DNA of 64,000 bases from Mytilus galloprovincialis (taxonomy: Eukaryota > Mollusca > Bivalvia > Mytilida > Mytilidae). Below, piece after piece: positions 55,319 through 64,000 of this stretch. Under the pieces are notes generated by a model that was not told where the DNA came from, did no database searches, and worked only from the letters and a program-made list of their open reading frames with translations. Each line of letters opens with the position of its first letter. Position 1 is the stretch's first letter. A program made the translations under genes and the position numbers. Where the stretch lies: the NCBI RefSeq assembly GCF_965363235.1, contig NC_134846.1, forward strand, positions 57,401,121 to 57,465,120, written 5' to 3'.

Positions 55319-58190
55319 TCAGCAAAAATCAGAAAAGCTAAAAATGAAGCCAAAGAATCCAAAGACTGAATTAAAAGAGAGTTGATAAAGGTGCAAACTA
55401 TCATTGTATTTGTTGATCTGGACCTTTAAGAAACATGTACTGTATAAAATGAATGTAGAATTGATTGCTTCCACAATTTGTTGTTGATATCAATTGGCTA
55501 CTGTTTATAGTGTTAATGTAGAAACAAACAACTTGTGGTCATTAAAGATGGACTTTCATTTCCCTGATTGAAGCCACAACCAGTATTATTTTAAGGGAAG
55601 TAAAAGTAACCTTCTTTGGAAGTTCATACAATAATCATCATTCATTTAAGTCTGAAATATGATGCCAATAAGGTCAAGTACAAACATGACTGAAAGTGGT
55701 AGGTAGTATCATAGCTTCTTATATTTAAGGGAGCTTTGACTGATTCAATGGCAGTTATTATTGAACAGTTGTGTGTATTGAGGTGCTTTAGTATATCATG
55801 TGAAAAGATTTTTCTATCAGAATATTTTATAGTATGTTCCTATATACATGAAACATTCTACTCAACAAAATGAATGCTATATATTTAATCCTCAGAATGT
55901 TGACATAAGAGAGGGTGTGATAGAATATTTTTAGCCCTTGAAAGAAAAACAAATTGAACATAAAAATTAAAATTGATTTGTCAAGTTTGTTTCAAAAATG
56001 CACTCGCATATATTCCCTTAAATGGATCTAGGATTATTGATTATATTCTCTGGTTTGCAAATGGCTCTCTTCTAGAATTAAGAGCTTTATCTTTGAATTC
56101 ACATTATTATGTTATAATACGAAGGTTCTTATAATTCTTTTCCAATTAGAAATGGATGCATCATTGTTATTGAAAGGGTGGGTATTAACTAATACTAATT
56201 AATCAGGCAATTAACTAATCTTATCATACCTATTCTCATATAGGAAATATATGTTTGATTGTATCATAACTCCTCTTATACAGGAAAGATTTGCTGTTAT
56301 TTGTGTTTTATAATATTTCACAAAGTGTTTGTTATATTGTATGTTTTGACCTGTATTTTAACTGTATGGAGGAATTAACTATCAAAAGTGCTCAGTTAGA
56401 GTTATGGATATGAAGTTCATGTTTCCAATGGTGTTTGTCTGTTGTTTCATTTTAACTGGAGGAGTATCACAGTCTGGACAGGATTATGTGAATGGTCTTA
56501 TTAGGTTTACAGTATTTGTGTGGCAGTTCAGGATTACAACTACATAATTGGTCTGAAAATTGTGCAAAATGAATGTAAGGTATATAGTCTATAACAAATT
56601 AATTTCAATGGTAAAGTATATTAACACCTTACATGGTTAAATCTGGTAGAGTAATCAAGATGAATATTGAAGTAGACTGCCGGTATGTGCGCGCGCTCAT
56701 CTGTTAGTTTGTATGTCTGTCCCTCTTCAGGATAAAGTTTTTGATAAGGTAGTTTTTGATGAAGTTGAAGTCCAATCAACTTGAAAGTTAGAGCACATGT
56801 TCCCTATAAGATGATCTTTCTAAATTTAATGAAAAATTTGAGTTTTCAACCCAATTTCACAGTCCACTGAACAGAAGATGAATGTGCATGTTTGGGGCAT
56901 CCGTATACTATGGGATCATACTCATGTTTCACGACTTGAGAATGCTTCTTCAATCTGAACATTGTTAAAATCTAAGCAGTTACTTGGTTTGAACAATTGG
57001 TAAATAATGTATGCTGTTGGTAGAACTAGGGTATTATATTTTGTGACTTGCTACAATAAGCTGCATGATTTTCTTAAAGCCACAATTTTTCTTTATTTTG
57101 TTTATACATTTGTACAATGTTTTAGAAATAATGGTAGGTAAGTTATCCAGGCACCAACATACCATCACTTTTACAGATGGGACTGTTTAAAGATATAAGT
57201 ACTAAGAAATATTAAAATTGTGAAATATTGAATTGTAAAAAGAATTTATTGATATTGAAATGCTGTCCAAAAGATTATTATTACACTAGTCCTATGTATG
57301 TACTTTAACCAAATATGTGTTCATAAGAGAGCTAGATTTTAGCAAGAGATTTATGTCCTAAAAATGCTTACAGACCCATTCATTTAAGGTTGTTATTACC
57401 GGTGAAAAAGAAAAGAAATATGAATATGCAGTTTATAAATATTTAAACTTTGCAAATATATCAGTATAAAACTTCAATGCTCTGATTCTTTTGATGATAC
57501 TGCCTGTCATTCCACATGAAATTGTAATTTACTTAAGAATTCTACAGAAAATAAGCAGGTAGTATTTTATAATAATTTTTATGGCAAATATTTTAATTTT
57601 AAGAACATTTTTTTATACGGGTATATAGATTAGATATAAAAGAATTGTTACTATGCCATAAAATATCTTGACGATCAACTTATAATGGAAAATATGTAAA
57701 AAAAAGGCAGATTTGTGGTAAGTGTCGAATTGATTAAAATGAGTAAGAAATTACAGATGTTTAAGTTAACCATTTAGATGTTTTATTACCTGTTGTGAAA
57801 TACAAACAATTTCTCTATGGAAAAGATGTCTTTTTAGTTGCTTGAATAAGTGTTATGCTCAAATGCATGAAAAGAATACCATTATTATATGATGTAATCT
57901 TGAGAAATTCAAACTGATTTTTACAGATGGATCTGTTGTTCTTGGGAGGGGGATAGTATTATTAATGTAATTGGATTGATACATTTAATTTGAATGCAAA
58001 AAATATTCACATCCTTAATATATAACTGACTATTTGAACTGTGCAGGTATATCACAGGCTCCAATTAAAAGATATTCAAAAACTTGTATGAACAACTCCA
58101 ATTAGAAAAGTGTAGATGTTATCATTATTGTTGAAAAGTATGTTCCATTTTGTACACTTGTTTTACAAATAAAGCACTTACAGATTTATT
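55319..58190 (+). other. TFAM: Probable TFAM 3'UTR
   Basis: AT-rich and mostly free of interspersed repeats except 56740-56920. It ends near a good AATAAA at 58168-58173 followed by a T-rich stretch. No ORF of note. Length needs transcript support. Confidence 0.45.
58168..58173 (+). promoter_or_regulatory. Candidate poly(A) signal of TFAM
   Basis: AATAAA in 'ttttacaaataaagcactt' with 'ttattgtttgtattttt' about 15-35 bases downstream. Confidence 0.4.
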
Positions 58191-58529
58191 GTTTGTATTT
58201 TTTAATCATCTGCTGACTTTATCAATGCATGTTTTGAACATTAAGCTGTATCTTGTTCTATAGGAAGTCCCTTAAACTTTTATCAGTTTCAAGTGACAGT
58301 TGCTGGTACATCATTTATTTTCTTGTGTGTATGTAAGTGTGTTATAAGTAGTGTCAGATGAATTACGAGTACGTGTTATAAACCTGATGACAGAAGAACA
58401 CCCTATAAACTCTCAGTTCTAACCAGTAGGGTACTGTCAACTTGCATAGCAGTGATTAATTTATTTATCCCAAGTTCAAAGTACAACCTCAGTTGTTACC
58501 TTCTTGGTAATCAGCACCGAAGTATCATA

Positions 58530-58715
58530 CTATGCGAGTATGGATTCATTATTATTTGATGGATACCAATTTTCGTGGGTACAGGTGAACCGCAAACTGA
58601 AAAATTCAACGAATAACATATTTTCAGTGTATACAGTATTAGCAAAACCACGAAATCAAATATCCACGATCATGCAAGTTTTCAGCATCATGAAAATAAA
58701 TGAATCTACAGTATG
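58530..58715. mobile_element. Short TIR-type element, diverged
   Basis: 'gtatggattcattattatttgatggataccaattttcgtgggtac' on the left faces 'gaaaataaatgaatctacagta' on the right, which is the inverted end. It is typical of short mollusc elements carrying 'ttttcgtggg'. The ORF across it is an artefact. Confidence 0.5.
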
Positions 58716-58974
58716 TTAAAACTTAAATTTTCATGTCATACAACCAGAACTTGTTTTGAAATACTATGGCCATGGCCAATTAGATAGTGGTATTTACTAT
58801 TTCTGGAAAAACTCTTGAAGTCTTGGGTAAGCTGTTGTCAATACATTGTAATGATTTTTCTCCTTTGTTTTTCACTACTGAATAATCTTATTATTATATG
58901 AGTTTGTCATGATTAAAATATTTTGATAAATTAGGACGTAATGTTATCTGTTGCAGTCCTTTCAATTCTTTTTT

Positions 58975-59905
58975 CCTTTTTGTTGAGCCTGCGACTTTTG
59001 TTGCTGAAAGCTTGACAGGGATAGTGATCCCATGGCAGCGGCGTTAGCTAACTTCTTAAAAGCTTTATATTTTAGGAGGTGGAAGACTTAGATGCTTCAT
59101 ACTTTGTATATAGGTGCCTCATGTCACGAAGTTTCTGTCCGTCATATGTCCAATGTCCTTGACCTCACTTTCATGGTTCAGTGACTACTTGAAAAAAAGT
59201 TAAGATTTTTTGTAATCTTAAATTCTCTCTTATTTTAAGTCATAGGATAACTATATTTGGTATGTGCGTCCCTTACAAGGTCCTCATGCCTGTCAGACAG
59301 TTTTCTCTTGACCTCGACCTCATTTCATGGATCAGTGAACAAGGTTGAGTTTTGGAGGTCAAGTCCATATCTCAGATATTATAAGCAATAGGTCTATTAT
59401 ATTCTGTGTATGGAAGGACTAAGGTGTACACGTCCAACTGGCAGGTGTCATCTCATTTTCACGGTTCAGTGGTCAAGTTTTAAGTTTTTGAGTTCTGAAC
59501 TTTTTTTTTCTAATACTATGTGCAATAGGTCAACTATATTTGGTGCATGGAAATATTTATGATCTTAATGTCAGTTGCGCAAGTTTTATTTGACCTTGAC
59601 CTCATTTTCACGGTTCATCAGTCAAATTAAGTTTTTGTGCTTTGGTCTGTTTTTCTTAAACAATGAGCAATAGGTCATCTTTATTTGTTTTATGGAAGAA
59701 TTGTTAGCTGTTCATGTCTGCCTGGCATGGTTCATCTGACCTTGACCTCATTTTCATGGTTCATTGGTCAATGTTTAATTTTCTTGGTAAATGTTAAGTT
59801 TATGTGACAGTTGTAATAAAGCTTTATATTTAGGACTATCAACATAATATCAATGATTAGTAAAGAAGGCGACACATTTCAGTGTGTGCACTCTTGTTCT
59901 TAAAA
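58975..59905 (+). mobile_element. Hairpin-headed pearl-like element, uninterrupted copy
   Basis: The head is 'tgttgagcctgcgacttttgttgctgaaagcttgaca', followed by 'agcggcgttagctaacttcttaaaagc'. Internal units of about 165 bp carry 'ttgaccttgacctcattttcacggttca'. The tail is 'gcgacacatttcagtgtgtgcactcttgttctta'. It serves as the empty-site reference for the insertion at 46794-47377. Confidence 0.75.
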
Positions 59906-59964
59906 ATAAAACTTTTTATGTAGCTGTTCTAAATCAGGATCTTAGTCAGTGGTTGCAGACTTTG

Positions 59965-60475
59965 TGTCATTATACCCCCGCTTTAAAAAATGGGGGGTAT
60001 ACTGTTTTACCTCTGTCTGTCCGTCAGTCAGTCGGTCCGTCCGTCAGTCTGTCCGTCCGTCAGTCCGTCCGTCCGTCCGTCAGTCAGTCCGTCCGTCCCA
60101 TGAAACTTTCGTCACATTTTTCTCAGGAACTACACATCCACCCTTTCTGTAATTTGGTATCAACATTTATATATGTCAGCCATACCGTGTGATGCGTTTT
60201 CAGATTCATCACTTGACAACTTCCTGTTTACCGAACACTTGTCTGATTTTACACATGATAGCCAAGTTGAAAATTTTCGTCACATTTTTCTCAGGAACTA
60301 CAATACAAGGATTTCTGAAATTTGGTTTCAGGATTTATATAAGTCAGCTATACCGTGTGATGCGTTTTCAGATTCATCACTCGACAACTTCCTGTTTACC
60401 GAACACTTCCATATTTTTACACTATTAATATTATCCACTTGCGGCGGGGGTATCATCAGTGAGTAGTAGCTCGCA
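59965..60475 (+). mobile_element. Hairpin-headed element with gtcc/gtca run and two units of about 170 bp
   Basis: 'tacccccgctttaaaaaatggggggta' forms the head. A gtcc/gtca run spans about 60016-60100. Two units ('cgtcacatttttctcaggaactac ... ttcctgtttaccgaacactt') start near 60109 and 60277. The tail is 'gcggcgggggtatcatcagtgagtagtagctcgcag'. Confidence 0.8.
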
Positions 60476-60733
60476 GTTTCACTTGTTTACATATGTTGCC
60501 CCTTTAATGTCTTGAATATTATTATATAACTAAAATTTTTATGTTATGGCATTGTCAAGATCGGAAGACATTTGGTTTCCAGACAATAACTTGAGAATAA
60601 GTGAATATATCTATGAATTTGTACCACAAAAGAAAGGTTGAAAGTGATTTGACGTAAGTGAGATAGATTTAAAATATCAAAGTTAGCTCCAAAATTTCTA
60701 TCATCCAAATACTCCACTATATATTGTTATCCA

Positions 60734-62529
60734 GTGACTTGACTGTTAGTGATGCTCTCCACCAATTGCAACTCATTCAAAATTCTGACCAAATTGCAAA
60801 TTGTTTTATTAAACCAAACTGTTAAACTGGTCAGAATTTTGAACAAATTGTTCAGTCAAAATGTGAAAGTGCAAGGTGATAAAATAAAACATACTTACAA
60901 TCCTAGAAGACTTTAACTCCACTTTAATGTTGTTGTGATACAATCAGTGGAACAGTTTGTATAGGTATATTATAGTTATTACCATGCTAGAGGTGAACTG
61001 TTGTAATTTTGAATTGCTATAAAAAACTAAGCTTTCATATAATTTTTCTCACTAAAAGTCTTCTATATTCATTGTAATCAGACATCATTTTTAATAAAAC
61101 ATCATATATTCAGTAAATTATGTGTGAAATAACAATATGCTATTGATAAGTTTCCATGGGGAGATAAGCTAAAACATTATTCTTTTGAATAAAGACTTTT
61201 GGAAAGAAAAAATGATAATCTCCACATGGAAACTTCCTACAAACATATTGCAATTTCACACATATTTTACTGAATATGAAATGTTTTAATTCACATAATG
61301 TCTGATTCTTATGAATATAGAAGACTTTTTAAAAGAAAAACTATATGAAAGCTTAGTTTGGACATTTTTATAACAAATCAAAATAACAACAGTTCACCTT
61401 TAGTATGGTAATGAATATAATATATCTATACAAACCAGGGTTGGCAAAGTATTACCCGCCCGGGAATTCCCGGGTCCGGGTTTTCCCGGGCTGGGCAATA
61501 CTTCCAGAAATTGGTAATAGTGGGCATTACTGGGCAATATGATTTTTTAAGCTTTTTTTAACACAAAATAGTAAAGACTTGTTGTAGTTTCATAGTATTA
61601 CAGCTAAATACATTCTTTTTATTCAGATAACTATAATTGACAGTCATTTCTAGAAAAAGGAATATTCAATTTCACTTGTTTTTCATTAATTCTATATGTA
61701 GGCAGAATACAAGATTAGCACATTTAAGGAAGGATACCTTGTTAATTACCAAGCATTGTTTCAATAATCCAAACTTTGATAAAATTGCTTTTTTTTAAGT
61801 GAATTGTCATTTTAACATTCATATTGAAATTGATGATATTGCTGAATAAACACCCTAAGGGGTCATGCCATTAACCTTTGAAGAATTGAAAGGGCTGATT
61901 ATTGTTACATAAACAAATCTGTGTTCTAATCTGAATAATTACTTATTAATTAATGACAGTACATATATACATTATTTAAATTTATTTTTTTTACATGTAA
62001 TTGTTAATTCTTAATCATGTTAATAGGAGTTATATTTATTTGAAAAAAAAGATTTTTTTGCTTTATATTTACAGTTTGACCAATCTAGACACACAAAACC
62101 AGTTATAAATATCTTAACTGTATTACATGTGTTTATTCACTGAATCCTCTATAAAATTTAGACCAGTATTTTATATTACCCAGTATTGCCCAGTATTACC
62201 CACTAAAACCCAGTAAAACCCGGGTTTTCCCAGTATTTCCCACTGGGCTGGGCAATACTCATAAAACCCGGGTTTTTGCCAACCCTGATACAAACTGATA
62301 GACAGATTTTGTCACAACATCATTAAAGTGGAGTTAAAGTCTTATAGGATTGTAAGTATGTTTTATTTTATCACCTTGCACTTTCATGCCTTGGCTGTGT
62401 TTTTTTTTACAGCAGTTAGTTCAAATTTCTGACCAGTTGAACAGTTTGATTTTATAAAACAAATTGCAATTTGGTCAGAATTTTGAATAAGTTGCAATTG
62501 GTGGAGAGCAACACTAACAGTCAAGTCAC
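60734..62529. mobile_element. Giant foldback element, right arm interrupted by hAT-like insertion
   Basis: The left arm 60734-61166 (gtgacttgactgttag ... agtttccatggggagat) pairs with 61225-61435 plus 62296-62529 (ctccacatggaaact ... ctaacagtcaagtcac). Identity is about 80%, with a central spacer of roughly 60 bp. No ORF. The target duplication is not clear. Confidence 0.85.
61436..62287. mobile_element. hAT-like non-autonomous element (852 bp), 8-bp target duplication
   Basis: The ends are cagggttggcaaa and (right, complement) cagggttggcaaa. It is flanked by perfect 8-bp direct repeats atacaaac (61428-61435, 62288-62295). Subterminal zones carry many 'tgggcaata'/'tattgcccag' and 'cccggg' motifs, as for transposase-binding sites. 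The AT-rich middle has no ORF. Confidence 0.92.
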
Positions 62530-62579
62530 AGTACCAGGAATTAAATATAGATTCTACGGCTGCATCAAGTGTGATAAGA

Positions 62580-62840
62580 TTTTAAATAGTTAAAATTTAA
62601 CTGTCAAGAGTGGATACATATTGTACATGTATTTTCAAACAATATGCAGGCAAACTTATTCCTATTTTCGAATGATCTGCAAAAAGATGTGTTCTTTTTG
62701 TGTGATGTCATCAGGCATGGTGGCCTTTTTCATGCCGTCATAATAGAAAATTCAGGCGAAAGCAAGAGAATTTGATGTCATAATCGGATTTTAACCATTG
62801 AAGAACTGAGATCAAATAACCACACGTTGATTAAATTATT
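62580..62840 (+). repeat. Interspersed repeat fragment
   Basis: It shares 'aaaatttaactgtcaagagt', 'caggcaaacttattcct' and 'gatctgcaaaaagatgtgttctttt' with 45050-45330. Confidence 0.65.
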
Positions 62841-62889
62841 TTATACAATGGGCGCAGAAAGGGATGAATTTACAAAGAATTAGAGAAAT

Positions 62890-63060
62890 GCTGTTTCACT
62901 ACCATGACGCTATTACAGCTCACAACTGTATGGGTTTTGTACCTTGTTGAAGGTCATATGGTGACCTATAGTTGATTACATCTACATCATTTGGTCTTTG
63001 GTGGATAGTTGTCTGATTGACAATTGAGATTAAACCTCGTTTTCTAATTTTTATACTGTA
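62890..63060 (+). repeat. Interspersed repeat copy
   Basis: 'ttgttgaaggtcatatggtgacctatagttgattacatc' and 'ggtggatagttgtctgattgacaattgagatt' place it in the same family as 12880-13135. Confidence 0.6.
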
Positions 63061-63654
63061 TACCTTCCGAACAAGAAAAAAATTTGCTTCAAAATATTTT
63101 CCAAGCAAGATTCATGACTTAAAAAGAATTTCTGAAAAATACTATTAATATATAAACAAAGCCTTTTTCTAACTTCCCTTTAATAAATTTCTGATAAAAT
63201 GCAATGAAAGATATGAGATCTACCCCGGTATATAAATTAACAAATGTTTCTATGGTAACACAACACATACATGCAACAATGAAAATATCTTTAAGACACT
63301 AATAAATTACTAATGAAAAATGAAAAAACAAAAAGTCCAAAGTCTTCAGAAAATGTAGTAACATAACTCATAATGGTGTCATAAACAACTAAAAGGTCTG
63401 GTTTGATCCCACACAACATCAACATGGTAGACATCTTGTTCTTTTTCCTTGGCATTTGCAGTGACTGAAAAAAAATAGACATAAGAAGATGTGGTACTAG
63501 TGCCAATGAGACTCACAGTTTTGCTCACCGAACAGCAAGCTATAAAGGGCAGTAAAAATTACAAGTGTAAAACCTTTAAAACAGGAAGTCTGATCATAAT
63601 GCCTTCTTATAATTCTAATAACCAACTGATTGAATTGGAATATTTTAAAACACA

Positions 63655-64000
63655 AGAGTGCACACGCTGAAATGTCTCGCCTTCTATATTAATCATTGAT
63701 ATTATGTTGATAGTCCTAAGTATAAAGCTTTATTACAACTGTCTCATTAACTTAACATTAACCAAAATAACTAAATAAAGACCAATGAACCATGAAAATG
63801 AGGTCAAGGTCAGATGAACCATGCCAGGCAGACATGTACAGCTAACAATGCTTCTATACAACATATATAGTTGACCTATTACTTATAATTTAAGAAAAAT
63901 TGACCAAAACACAAAAAATTAACACTGTGCAATGAACCGTGAAAATGAGGTCATGGTCAAAAGAAACCTGCCTTACTGACATAAAGATCATAAAATATTT
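63655..64000 (-). mobile_element. Pearl-like element, inverted copy cut by window edge
   Basis: The reverse complement matches the last 340 bases of 58975-59905 ('atgaaccatgaaaatgaggtcaaggtcagatgaaccatgcc'). Confidence 0.75.

Overview
This is a eukaryotic nuclear window: AT-rich, with spliced genes, long introns and a very dense load of interspersed repeats. Three protein-coding genes can be rebuilt exon by exon from canonical GT/AG junctions with matching phases. The repeats (hairpin-headed elements with GTCC/GTCA runs, pearl-like elements with 160-170 bp internal repeats, tRNA-derived SINE, Helitron-like ends) and the divergence of the proteins from vertebrate forms point to a marine bivalve, most likely a mussel such as Mytilus. 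The organism is an inference from remembered repeat types, not from a search.

Layout. (1) 1-196: 3' end of a Helitron-like element. (2) 538-3006, plus strand: last four coding exons of MAD1L1 (spindle checkpoint protein MAD1), with the 5' part outside the window. (3) 3007-8227: intergenic repeats, then an AT-rich stretch that probably holds the long 3'UTR of the next gene. (4) 8228-31344, minus strand: a complete nine-exon M14B metallocarboxypeptidase closest to carboxypeptidase E (490 residues). Its introns hold a nearly intact APE-type LINE (13216-16224), an 842 bp Helitron-like element (17540-18381), LINE 3' debris, a pearl-like element with a nested 584 bp TIR element, a 31-bp minisatellite and many short elements. 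(5) 31345-36626: head-to-head intergenic interval filled with repeats. (6) 36627-55318, plus strand: a complete ten-exon TFAM-like mitochondrial HMG-box gene (338 residues) with two ordinary HMG boxes and a shortened third HMG-like module. Its introns contain a BEL/Pao retrotransposon remnant, a pogo-like TA-flanked element nested in another TIR element, a TTAA-flanked piggyBac-like element, a SINE, and a short TA-flanked element ending 20 bp before exon 7. (7) 55319-64000: probable TFAM 3'UTR to about 58.2 kb, then repeats including a giant foldback interrupted by a hAT-like element with a perfect 8-bp target duplication.

The three genes are functionally unrelated (mitosis, prohormone processing, mitochondrial DNA packaging and transcription); no operon-like or microbial defence system is present. 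The richest material is the nested transposon stratigraphy, where empty sites in sibling copies date the insertions. At protein level, the third HMG-like module of TFAM and the Gly-Arg-Arg tail of the carboxypeptidase deserve a second look.
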